A stretch of DNA of 5,465 bases. It comes from Clostridia bacterium. Lineage in GTDB: Bacteria; Bacillota; Clostridia; TANB77; CAG-508. Every line of letters starts with the position of its first letter. The stretch's first letter is position 1. This document shows, in pieces, positions 1 to 5,465 of the stretch. A program made the position numbers and the translations under genes. The notes under the pieces were generated by a model. It saw only the letters and a program-made list of their open reading frames with translations, did not search any database and was not told the origin of the DNA. The stretch lies in the NCBI GenBank assembly GCA_900752095.1, contig CAADUD010000151.1, positions 1 to 5,465 of the forward strand, in the 5' to 3' direction.

Positions 1-1277
1 CAACAATAATTCATACAGATAATGAAAGTGGAGTAGAAGCCACGAATTGTAGATGGGTATATAATACAACAAGCACACCAATAGGAACAGAAGAAGGAAA
101 TTACACAGGAGGAAACTTTAGTAGCAATAAACAGACAATTAATTTAACGGCATCTATAACAGGAACCTATTATTTACATGTACTAACAGTGGATATAGGA
201 GGAAATAAAACAGAAACCATATCAAATGCAGTAACAGTAGAAAAAGGAAAAATATTCACAGAAGATATTACAACAATTCAAAAAGACAATACAAAGGCAG
301 AAGATAAATATGGAAATATAGTAATGGTCCCAAAAGGATTTAAAATAGTAACCAGTGAAGGAACAACGGTACCAGAAGGAATTGTGATAGAAGATGTTAG
401 TGGAAATCAATTTGTATGGATACCAGTGGGAACCGTATATAAAAATGTAGAAAAAACAGAAAGTAGTACAATAAAATTGGGAAGATATACATTTGATGAA
501 ACAAATGGAACACCAATATTACAGCAGGCAGCTTTTGCAGGAGATAATCCAAGTGATCTCAGTCAAAATTATGCTGATGAAGATCCAATAAATAGAGGGA
601 TTGCGGGTTATAGCTGTTTTGAATATTCAAATGGCTCGAAAGCTGTAGCTAAAGATTTAGCAGGATTTGTAAAAAGTGTAAAAGATAATGGTGGATATTA
701 TTTAGCAAGATATGAGGCAAGTTACGGTAGTGGATATAATAGTTCTGGAAGTACAAATGCAGACAAATATGCAAATGCGAAACCATTATCAAAAGTATCA
801 ATAGTAAATAGTACAAGTAATATGACATATGATACATCAGGAAAACTATGGAATAAAATAACTCGAGCAAATGCTTCAAAGGTATGTCAAAATATGTATG
901 TAAATGATAGTAGTGTAGGAGTAGAAAGTGATTTAACCAATAGTTATGCATGGGATACAGCAATTGTATTTATACAAGAAATGGGAAATAGTAATTATGC
1001 AAATGCTACTAGCAAAACAACAGGAAATTATAAAATATTAAAAAATACAGGAGAAACAGGAGATAAAGTATGTAATATCTTTGATATGGCAGCAAACTTA
1101 CAAGAATGGACTACCGAATATTCCGATGAGTCAAGTCCAGCTGATATATATCCTTGCATTTATAGGGGCGGTGCTTATAATTCTAATTTATGTACTGCAG
1201 ATAGAGATTATGACAGTGGAGGATCTGATGGTAACAGCGTCAAAACTGGTTTTCGCTCAATACTTTATGTAAAATAG
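1..1277 (+). CDS. Surface protein, 5'-partial: Ig-like repeat plus FGE-sulfatase/C-type-lectin-like C-terminal domain
   Basis: The frame is open from base 3 with no stop before the TAG at 1275-1277, so the gene starts beyond the left edge. The GTG at 189 is an internal valine codon. Bases 3 to about 242 encode a beta-rich segment rich in Thr, Asn and Gly and ending SNAVTV, like the end of a bacterial Ig-like domain. From about 312 (GNIVMVPKGF) an FGE-sulfatase-type domain begins. Its family marks are QFVWIPV at about 411, YYLARYEAS near 693-719, NIFDMAANLQEW at 1074-1109, YRGGAY at 1161-1178 and TGFR at 1245-1256. The Cys pair that true formylglycine-generating enzymes carry just after the RGGSY-like motif is not conserved (one Cys, in NLC at 1191), so catalysis is unlikely and ligand binding or display is more likely. 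The end of the gene has its own codon style (see the variable-region entry). The gene converges on the minus-strand secretion genes. The domain call is firm; export and ligand are inferred. Confidence 0.85.
   Translation, partial: TIIHTDNESGVEATNCRWVYNTTSTPIGTEEGNYTGGNFSSNKQTINLTASITGTYYLHVLTVDIGGNKTETISNAVTVEKGKIFTEDITTIQKDNTKAEDKYGNIVMVPKGFKIVTSEGTTVPEGIVIEDVSGNQFVWIPVGTVYKNVEKTESSTIKLGRYTFDETNGTPILQQAAFAGDNPSDLSQNYADEDPINRGIAGYSCFEYSNGSKAVAKDLAGFVKSVKDNGGYYLARYEASYGSGYNSSGSTNADKYANAKPLSKVSIVNSTSNMTYDTSGKLWNKITRANASKVCQNMYVNDSSVGVESDLTNSYAWDTAIVFIQEMGNSNYANATSKTTGNYKILKNTGETGDKVCNIFDMAANLQEWTTEYSDESSPADIYPCIYRGGAYNSNLCTADRDYDSGGSDGNSVKTGFRSILYVK
1164..1274 (+). other. Candidate DGR-type variable region at the 3' end of the FGE-like gene
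   Basis: From AGG at 1164 to CGC at 1254, 24 of 31 codons end in C or T and include GGC, AAC, AGC, GTC and CGC. Upstream codons mostly end in A; the 31 codons from 363 have 9 ending in C or T. The encoded stretch runs from RGGAYNSN to TGFRS and is rich in Asp, Asn, Ser, Gly, Tyr and Cys, the residues that arise when AAY codons are changed at their adenines. A C-terminal lectin or FGE fold with RGG before and GFR after the diversified stretch is the usual architecture of DGR target proteins. No template repeat or reverse transcriptase is present here, so a remote DGR, or exchange between paralogous genes, would be needed. The assignment is an inference from composition and position. Confidence 0.45.
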
Positions 1278-1379
1278 AAATAAAAATTTAAATCATAGTA
1301 AGTTAAAATCTAATTTGGTAAGTAGGATAATTTAACTGTATTAAACACTCCATTTAAGATAACAAGGTTAAATTAATAT

Positions 1380-1426
1380 AAGGTATTTAAAGGGAAAAAA
1401 TCCCTTTAAAATACCTTTATTTGATT
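1380..1426. terminator. Strong hairpin terminator between convergent genes, probably bidirectional
   Basis: The left arm AAGGTATTTAAAGGGA (1380-1395) pairs with TCCCTTTAAAATACCTT (1401-1417). This gives a 16-base-pair stem with one bulged A, a loop of five A, and the T-rich tail TATTTGATT on the plus strand. On the minus strand the tail is ATATTAATTT, which is weaker but usable. It lies 100 bases after the surface gene and 45 bases after the minus-strand PrgI-like gene, as expected for a shared terminator. Confidence 0.8.
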
Positions 1427-1462
1427 AAATTTTACAAAATAATAAAACAAAAAATCCTTATA

Positions 1463-1762
1463 TCAGTAAAATTTCTCGTTTTTTTTATTATATAAATACA
1501 ATTTAGGGCTTTTAATATATTTTAACAAATAACGAAAAATATCTATTAAATTTTCATGATTAAAACCAATAATACTAAATAAAAGAATTGGAAGACACAA
1601 AACAACAAATACAAATATTTTCATATTTGTATTATAACAAACTAAGTGTAAAATAAAGAAAATAGATAAATCCCAAATAATATTTAAGATAAGTGCAGAA
1701 TATTCAATAATTCCTAAAAACTTATTTTTAAAATGATAATTTTGTGGAAAAATAAATTTCAT
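1463..1762 (-). CDS. PrgI/VirB3-like small inner-membrane protein of a type IV secretion system
   Basis: This 99-residue protein has the layout of the PrgI/VirB3 family of Gram-positive conjugation systems. A short N-terminal segment (KFIFPQNYHFKNKFLG) is followed by two closely spaced hydrophobic helices at about residues 22-42 and 48-66, then an amphipathic basic tail with LLKYIKSPKLYLYNK at 79-93, which resembles the family's usual RPKKY-type ending. In characterised systems this protein sits in the membrane and works with the VirB4 ATPase in channel assembly. The ATG at 1760-1762 is preceded by TAGGAGC with 8 bases between GGAG and the start. It is the last gene of the minus-strand block, 99 bases after the VirB6-like gene. 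The gene that normally follows it, VirB4, is missing: the terminator comes next. The family call rests on length, topology, tail and gene order, not on a search. Confidence 0.7.
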   Translation of the reverse strand: MKFIFPQNYHFKNKFLGIIEYSALILNIIWDLSIFFILHLVCYNTNMKIFVFVVLCLPILLFSIIGFNHENLIDIFRYLLKYIKSPKLYLYNKKNEKFY

Positions 1763-1861
1763 AAATGAAGCTCCTACTTTTTATAATATTTTGAAGTTAT
1801 TATTTATCAAATTAAAAATATTATAAAAAATAATAAATATTAAATTAATAAAATAAAAATA
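1763..1861 (-). promoter_or_regulatory. AT-rich gap before the PrgI-like gene with a possible weak promoter
   Basis: This 99-base gap contrasts with the 14- and 24-base gaps inside the rest of the block. On the minus strand TTGATA (1805-1810) and TATTAT (1783-1788) are separated by 16 bases, each 5 of 6 to consensus. The start of transcription would fall at the ribosome binding site, giving a very short leader. The extreme AT content makes chance matches likely. No terminator hairpin is visible here. Confidence 0.2.
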
Positions 1862-2740
1862 TTATTTTACTAATTTATTTCCTAAATTAAAATTAGTAGA
1901 AACATCGGTAGAAATTCCACCAATTAAGCTTCTCATATAAGAATTAGCTTTAATTAAAGAATAAATTCCACCAATATAAACTAATTTAGAAAAAATATTT
2001 TCAGTATTAAAATCTACAGAAAACAAAATTAATAAAATAATAGAAATAAAGCTTTGTTGTAATAATAAAGATAAAATAGTTCTAAACCAAGTTTTAAATA
2101 ACCAAGAAGTAGATTGATTAATTAGACTTAAAATAGCAAAAGGTGTAAGTAAAATAAATATTTTTACTAAAATAAAACGAAGTGAATAGGAAAAAATTAG
2201 ATTAAATAAACCAATTGAAATAAAACCTTTAATTACACCATCAAATGAAAAAATATTAAAATCAGTTTCTCCTACAGAAATAATACTATTTAATTCATTA
2301 ATTAATTCCGAAAAAGAAATTTCATGTCCTAATAAAGAACTACCAATTCCCCTAATTGCATCAGACAGAAAACCATTTAATGTTAATAATTGTTTACAAA
2401 AGAAATAAGAGCAATTCATAATAATGCCAAAAATTAATAATTTGAAAATAAATTGATAAGGTCTTTCTACTTGTAAATTCATGTAATAGGAATATAGTAA
2501 ACGAATAGCATAATAAATAGAAAAACCAATTAATAAAGAATTTGCAATTAATAATATGCCATTAGAACTATTGGTTCCAAATAGTTTTTCAAATAAAGAA
2601 TCATTTAAAATACTACTATTAATAAAAGTAAGTTCATCTAATACTGCATAAATACTATTATCAATAGAAGAAAAAAGAGTTTGGAAAATGGAATTGATAG
2701 TTTGAATAATGGTATCAGTAAGAGAAACTGACTGCTCCAA
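1862..2740 (-). CDS. TrbL/VirB6-like polytopic membrane protein of a type IV secretion system
   Basis: This 292-residue integral membrane protein resembles the TrbL/VirB6 proteins encoded between the small Maff2/VirB2-like gene and PrgI in Tn1549-type elements. Hydrophobic helices are visible at about residues 61-85, 97-117, 168-207 (probably two), 221-243 and weakly 250-265. An amphipathic N-terminal region (1-60) and a polar loop (140-166) have no clear helix. The C-terminal segment ANSYMRSLIGGISTDVS (265-281) is a family-like signature. VirB6 proteins form part of the inner-membrane channel. The start is TTG at 2738-2740: GGAGG at 2750-2754 lies 9 bases upstream, and the nearby ATG (2745-2747) is in another frame. 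The ribosome binding site directly follows the stop of the upstream pilin gene, suggesting translational coupling. The family is likely; the substrate is unknown. Confidence 0.75.
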   Translation of the reverse strand: MEQSVSLTDTIIQTINSIFQTLFSSIDNSIYAVLDELTFINSSILNDSLFEKLFGTNSSNGILLIANSLLIGFSIYYAIRLLYSYYMNLQVERPYQFIFKLLIFGIIMNCSYFFCKQLLTLNGFLSDAIRGIGSSLLGHEISFSELINELNSIISVGETDFNIFSFDGVIKGFISIGLFNLIFSYSLRFILVKIFILLTPFAILSLINQSTSWLFKTWFRTILSLLLQQSFISIILLILFSVDFNTENIFSKLVYIGGIYSLIKANSYMRSLIGGISTDVSTNFNLGNKLVK

Positions 2741-2747
2741 AAAGCAT

Positions 2748-2757
2748 CACCTCCTTA
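2748..2757 (-). promoter_or_regulatory. Ribosome binding site that fixes the TTG start of the VirB6-like gene
   Basis: On the minus strand the sequence reads TAAGGAGGTG, where TAA is the stop of the upstream gene. GGAGG ends 9 bases before the TTG at 2740. No ATG or GTG in the correct frame is closer, so TTG initiation is the best reading. Confidence 0.75.
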
Positions 2758-3132
2758 AGCTAATAATGTTTGGATTGCAGATAAAATTAAATCTAAAATT
2801 AAAATAAATGCATAGGAAAATAAACTACCTCGAATTAATTTTTTTGCAATTCTTATTCTTTCCTCATCTCCAAAACTAAATTTTTTCATAAACACACCAA
2901 CTGCCACTGCTACTGCTGCTGCAGGAGTAGCTAAAATAAGTAACCAATCTTCTATTTTTTCAAAAGCAGAATTTAGTTTGTCTACTACTTCTGGAGCTCC
3001 ATTAAAAATACTAGCTTGTACAGAAGAAGAAAATAAAAATAAAATACACAATAGTGTAAATAAAAATTTAAAGTAAATAGAAATATGTTTGGTATTTTGT
3101 AATAATTTTTTAGAAAAAGAAATTTGTACCAT
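2755..3132 (-). CDS. VirB2/TrbC-like pilin or Maff2-type small membrane protein
   Basis: This 125-residue protein has a long signal sequence. A basic N-region (SKKLLQNTKH) is followed by a hydrophobic core at about 21-34 and SSSVQA, a likely signal-peptidase site after Ala40. The mature part has a short amphipathic segment (NGAPEVVDKLNSAFEKIEDW), a first helix at about 62-81 containing the small-residue run ATPAAAVAVAVG, a basic loop KKFSFGDEERIRIAKK (83-98) and a second helix at about 104-123. Two helices separated by a charged cytoplasmic loop after a cleaved leader is the VirB2/TrbC pilin plan. In Gram-positive elements this slot between VirD4 and VirB6 is filled by such proteins (Maff2 family). 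The ATG at 3130-3132 has GGAGG 5 bases upstream. The gap to the VirD4-like gene is 24 bases and to the VirB6-like gene 14, so the three are probably one transcript. Confidence 0.7.
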   Translation of the reverse strand: MVQISFSKKLLQNTKHISIYFKFLFTLLCILFLFSSSVQASIFNGAPEVVDKLNSAFEKIEDWLLILATPAAAVAVAVGVFMKKFSFGDEERIRIAKKLIRGSLFSYAFILILDLILSAIQTLLA

Positions 3133-3156
3133 AAAGACCTCCTAGATAATATTAGT

Positions 3157-4902
3157 CTAATGATTTTTAAAATAAGGGAATAATTGAATTTTTTCTGGGG
3201 AAATAATTTGACTTCCATCTGATAAAAAACCTAAGGCTTGAAAATTTTGTAAGGACTGTGTAAAAAAATTGGTATCGTAAATAAAATCAGAATGAACATA
3301 AGTACTAATTGTTTCAGAAATACTAGAATTTTTAGAATTAAGAGAATTAGTAAAATAGCTAAAAACAGTTTCTTTTGCATTTTCTGAAATTCCTCTAGAA
3401 ATTTTTTCTTTATCTTCTTTTCCAATTTGTTTTTGCGCACTTTCGATTGTAAAAATATCATCATTTCGAAACCACAATTTATTAATTAAATTTTGAATAA
3501 TTACTTTTACAGCAGATTCGTCGTGCAAAGTATTTAATAAAGAAGTATAACTTTGTGTTGCTACAATATTAATACATTTTGCTTCTCTACTTTGAGAAAA
3601 AAAATTAGCATCTGTAGAGGTGCAATATTCTGCATATTCATCAGAAATAAAACAAGCTGTGCGAAAATGAGATTCTTTAGTGAGTCTTGTCATAACATCA
3701 GTTTGAAAATCTAATTTTAAATAGGCTGCTATTATTTTTGATAAATTGGTATATTCGTTACTATTTATATTTAAAACTACAATTTTTCCTTTTTGCAAAA
3801 CTTCTTCAAACCCATAGAAATTTTGATTTTGCTTAGTAGGGCTAAAAGTTTTTAGAATGTCATAATCAGAAATAAAGGTATTGGTAATACGGGTAATTTC
3901 AGATTTTAAAATAGAAGAAGTTCTTGGATCTAAAACTAAAAATTCCTTTTCAAAAAAAGTTAAACTAGACAATAAATCATAGATTTGTTTCTGAGTTAAT
4001 TTATTTTCAAGAAATTTTTGACGGAGTAAAACTGTTTTTTCTAAATAATAATTGGGAACAGTAACTAATTTGTGCAATTCTTGAAAAGTAACGTAATTTT
4101 CGTTATATAATCTACAAAGTTTAATACATTCTTCTAATATTTGAGCAGATTTGTCTAGCCAGTAAGATTCAGAATTATTTTGTGAAAATAAAAGTAAAAT
4201 GGTTTTTAAGCGATTTGCTAAAATAGATGGTTTTAAATTGGGTTTGTCTAATGGATTATAATTATATTTTCCATTTAATTCAATTATAATTACGTCATCT
4301 TCTCGATTAAATTCTTTTGCAAATTCTAATACTTTTTGATGATAATTACCTTTTACATCTAAAATAAGCATTCCTAATTTTTTATTTTCACTGTTACATT
4401 CATAGGCAATAAGCTGTTTGGTAAAAGGATACATAGCACTACTTGTTTTTCCAGTTCCAATAGTTCCTGTGATAAAAATATTTTGGTATAAACTTTTTTC
4501 TGGCAAATAAATAAATTCTTTCGTTTTTTCATTCTGACCAACTAGTAGTTCTAATGTTTGAGGTCTTATAGAATTGATAAAAGAATAAGAGTTTGTTTTA
4601 TTTTTATGTTCCTTTCTTCTTTTTTCTTTTTGGGAAGTATTAGTGATAGAATTCGAAAAAGGAATAAAACTTAAAATCTTGGAAAGAAAGCGATAAAATA
4701 AATTGGAGAAAAAATAAGAAGCAAATACAAAAGTAACAATGAACCAAACTTTAACATATTTCCATATTACAGGTTGCTTCATGCAAATATCAAAAGGGTG
4801 CAGTCCATAATCTACAATAATGTGTTCTGATTGATATAGAGGTAGAAAAATTTGATACCCAACATAACAGAAAAGAAGCATAAAAAGTAAAATAAATAAC
4901 AA
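3157..4902 (-). CDS. VirD4/TraG-family type IV coupling ATPase
   Basis: This 581-residue protein (numbered from TTG at 4902) has two N-terminal membrane helices (about 1-20 and 50-68) and then a basic stretch (KEKRRKEHKNK, 92-102). A large cytoplasmic ATPase domain follows. It carries Walker A GTIGTGKTS at 146-154, LILDVKG at 179-185, a DE-containing Walker B-type motif FISDEYAEY at 418-426, and SREAKCINIVATQSY ending at 452, the usual coupling-protein sensor region. The C-terminus FLSDGSQIISPEKIQLFPYF is also family-like. Length and layout fit VirD4/TraG/TcpA-like coupling proteins, which recruit substrate (DNA-relaxase complexes or proteins) to the secretion channel using ATP. It is the first recognisable gene of the minus-strand block. 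The start is uncertain. The TTG at 4902 is 18 bases from GGAGG (4921-4925), while an ATG at 4913-4915, well spaced from it, is one base out of frame (see findings). The catalytic motifs look intact. Confidence 0.88.
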   Translation of the reverse strand: MLFILLFMLLFCYVGYQIFLPLYQSEHIIVDYGLHPFDICMKQPVIWKYVKVWFIVTFVFASYFFSNLFYRFLSKILSFIPFSNSITNTSQKEKRRKEHKNKTNSYSFINSIRPQTLELLVGQNEKTKEFIYLPEKSLYQNIFITGTIGTGKTSSAMYPFTKQLIAYECNSENKKLGMLILDVKGNYHQKVLEFAKEFNREDDVIIIELNGKYNYNPLDKPNLKPSILANRLKTILLLFSQNNSESYWLDKSAQILEECIKLCRLYNENYVTFQELHKLVTVPNYYLEKTVLLRQKFLENKLTQKQIYDLLSSLTFFEKEFLVLDPRTSSILKSEITRITNTFISDYDILKTFSPTKQNQNFYGFEEVLQKGKIVVLNINSNEYTNLSKIIAAYLKLDFQTDVMTRLTKESHFRTACFISDEYAEYCTSTDANFFSQSREAKCINIVATQSYTSLLNTLHDESAVKVIIQNLINKLWFRNDDIFTIESAQKQIGKEDKEKISRGISENAKETVFSYFTNSLNSKNSSISETISTYVHSDFIYDTNFFTQSLQNFQALGFLSDGSQIISPEKIQLFPYFKNH

Positions 4903-4912
4903 ACGTTTCGTG

Positions 4913-4926
4913 CATAAACACCTCCC
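4913..4926 (-). promoter_or_regulatory. Strong ribosome binding site and ATG just upstream of the VirD4-like ORF, out of frame
   Basis: The minus strand reads GGGAGGTGTTTATG, an optimal site with 5 bases between GGAGG and ATG (4913-4915). Reading from this ATG gives a 41-codon frame ending in TGA at 4790-4792, not the ATPase. Dropping the single C after the ATG would give Met-Thr-Lys-Arg-Leu-Leu-Phe joined in frame to the ATPase. The site therefore belongs to the ATPase gene, but the base count is off by one. Confidence 0.6.
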
Positions 4927-5069
4927 TATTTAGAGTTAAAATTTTTTAATTTCAATTTCGAACCTTGTAAATTGTGGAAAATTTTAATATCGAAAAAAGT
5001 GTATACTGAATAGAAAAGTATAAAAGAATTCATGAAAAGCAAAATAAAAAAGTAATCAATTAAGTCGAT
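4926..5069 (-). CDS. Possible small membrane protein ahead of the VirD4-like gene, start unresolved
   Basis: The minus-strand frame is open from the stop at 5100-5102 to TAG at 4926-4928. From about 5069 it encodes IDLIDYFFILLFMNSFILF, then YSVYTFFDIKIF, then a basic tail ending KLKLKNFNSK: a hydrophobic helix or hairpin followed by a positive tail. A strong site AAGGAGGG lies at 5077-5084. The TAG directly abuts the GGGAGG serving the VirD4-like gene, as in tightly packed operons. No ATG, GTG or TTG in frame has good spacing: the in-frame options are ATC at 5069 (8 bases from GGAGG), TTG at 5042 and ATG at 5033. The well-placed ATG at 5074-5076 is followed at once by TAA. An open frame this long is uncommon in such AT-rich DNA but could be chance. 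I recognise no family. Confidence 0.3.
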   Translation of the reverse strand: MDLIDYFFILLFMNSFILFYSVYTFFDIKIFHNLQGSKLKLKNFNSK

Positions 5070-5260
5070 TTTACATCCCTCCTTACAATTTTTACCATTT
5101 TATATTATTTTTTTCATTTTGTCTATACTTTTTTTAAAATTTGTGATAAAATTTTAATATTAAGAAATACTAAAAGCAATGAAGAGTTTTTCTATACAAT
5201 AAAAAAGGCAGAATTAAAGTGATTATAGATAACTTTTTAATTGAGAAAGGAATAGAAAAC
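4933..5260. other. Divergent AT-rich spacer between the secretion block and the DUF1858 gene
   Basis: This spacer must hold the promoters of both divergent transcripts. On the minus strand TAGACA (5 of 6 to the -35 consensus) and TATAAA (5 of 6 to the -10) lie just upstream of the AAGGAGGG site, but only 15 bases apart. On the plus strand I see only poor promoter candidates around 5119-5155. A 13-base direct repeat AAAATTTTAATAT occurs at 4978-4990 and 5148-5160, each preceded by TTGTG with a 1-2 base gap. No tRNA, riboswitch or clear terminator is visible. A six-base inverted pair, TTTCGA at 4956-4961 and TCGAAA at 4990-4995, is too short to call. Confidence 0.5.
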
Positions 5261-5446
5261 ATGGAAATTAATAAAGATATGACAATTGGAGAATTATTAG
5301 AAAAAGCTCCTGAAAAAGCAGAAATCTTATTAGAAGCTGGAATGCATTGTTTAGGTTGTCCTGCTTCACAAGCTGAAACTATTGAAGAAGCATGCGAAGT
5401 TCATGGAATTGATGTCAATGAATTAATAGCTCAATTAAATGCCTAA
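5261..5446 (+). CDS. DUF1858-domain CxxC small protein
   Basis: This is a complete 61-residue protein, the usual length of a stand-alone DUF1858 domain. The domain spans essentially the whole chain: KDMTIGELLEKAPEKAEIL, then GMHCLGCPASQAETIEEAC with the CxxC pair Cys30 and Cys33 and a further Cys45, then HGIDVNELIAQLN. These are the conserved family blocks. Stand-alone members are annotated as putative disulfide oxidoreductases or metal/redox proteins of the cytoplasm, but no reaction is established that I can cite. ATG at 5261 is chosen over the in-frame GTG at 5219 because AAAGGA (5246-5251) lies 9 bases before it and the family begins at this methionine. The gene is divergent from the secretion block and shows no functional link to it. 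The 19 bases after the stop show no terminator. Confidence 0.9.
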   Translation: MEINKDMTIGELLEKAPEKAEILLEAGMHCLGCPASQAETIEEACEVHGIDVNELIAQLNA

Positions 5447-5465
5447 TGATGTTAATTTTTGAAGA

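Noticed and set aside
189..191. GTG as the start of the surface gene
   Set aside because: The frame is open upstream to base 3 with domain-like sequence, and no ribosome binding site precedes this GTG.
649..963. A minus-strand ORF opposite the surface gene
   Set aside because: Its low-complexity Leu/Tyr/His composition is typical of the antisense of Asn/Thr/Ser-rich coding DNA, and no start signal is visible.
1081..1272. A plus-strand ORF overlapping the end of the surface gene in another frame
   Set aside because: It lies wholly within the well-supported FGE-like coding region and has no ribosome binding site of its own.
312..1277. An active sulfatase-activating formylglycine-generating enzyme
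   Set aside because: The catalytic Cys spacing is missing and the Ig-like repeat context points to a surface binding protein.
2985..3464. Two minus-strand ORFs overlapping the VirD4-like and VirB2-like genes in other frames
   Set aside because: They are shifted readings of AT-rich real genes, rich in Leu, Ile, Phe and Lys, and have no independent start signals.
5219..5260. Upstream GTG start giving a 75-residue DUF1858 protein
   Set aside because: The added 14 residues do not fit the family, and a good ribosome binding site lies before the ATG at 5261.
1..5465. A complete integrative conjugative element
   Set aside because: No integrase, relaxase, VirB4, att repeats or insertion sequence ends are visible in the window; only four secretion genes can be supported.
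1..5465. CRISPR array, tRNA or rRNA genes
   Set aside because: No regularly spaced repeats and no tRNA- or rRNA-like sequence were seen on either strand.

Overview
The window is low in G+C, strongly so in the minus-strand genes. With its strong GGAGG-type ribosome binding sites, two apparent TTG starts, a Gram-positive-style type IV secretion gene order and a DUF1858 protein, it suggests a Clostridia-like Firmicute, perhaps a gut lineage. The species cannot be named from the sequence.

Left part (1-1277, plus strand): the 3' end of a large surface-type gene that enters from beyond the left edge. It encodes the end of a bacterial Ig-like repeat followed by a formylglycine-generating-enzyme-like (FGE-sulfatase, C-type-lectin-type) domain. 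The last ~100 bases of coding sequence differ sharply in codon use from the rest: 24 of 31 codons end in C or T, against 9 of 31 in an upstream sample. They also carry the RGG...GFR frame that often holds the variable region of diversity-generating retroelement (DGR) target proteins. No reverse transcriptase or template repeat is in the window.

Middle (1278-1462): an intergenic stretch between convergent genes with a strong, probably bidirectional hairpin terminator.

Right-middle (1463-4902, minus strand): four genes in transcription order VirD4/TraG-like coupling ATPase, VirB2-like pilin or small membrane subunit, TrbL/VirB6-like polytopic channel protein, and PrgI/VirB3-like protein. This is the order seen in Tn1549/ICE-type conjugation modules. 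The VirB4 ATPase expected right after PrgI is absent, and the block ends at the terminator. No relaxase, cell-wall hydrolase or integrase is present. The block is therefore either a trimmed remnant or a chromosomally split type IV machine.

Right edge (4903-5465): a ~340-base AT-rich divergent spacer holding a possible small membrane-protein ORF on the minus strand, then a complete 61-residue DUF1858 CxxC protein on the plus strand. The 5' end of the VirD4 gene is odd. A well-placed ATG with a perfect ribosome binding site lies one base out of frame with the long ORF.
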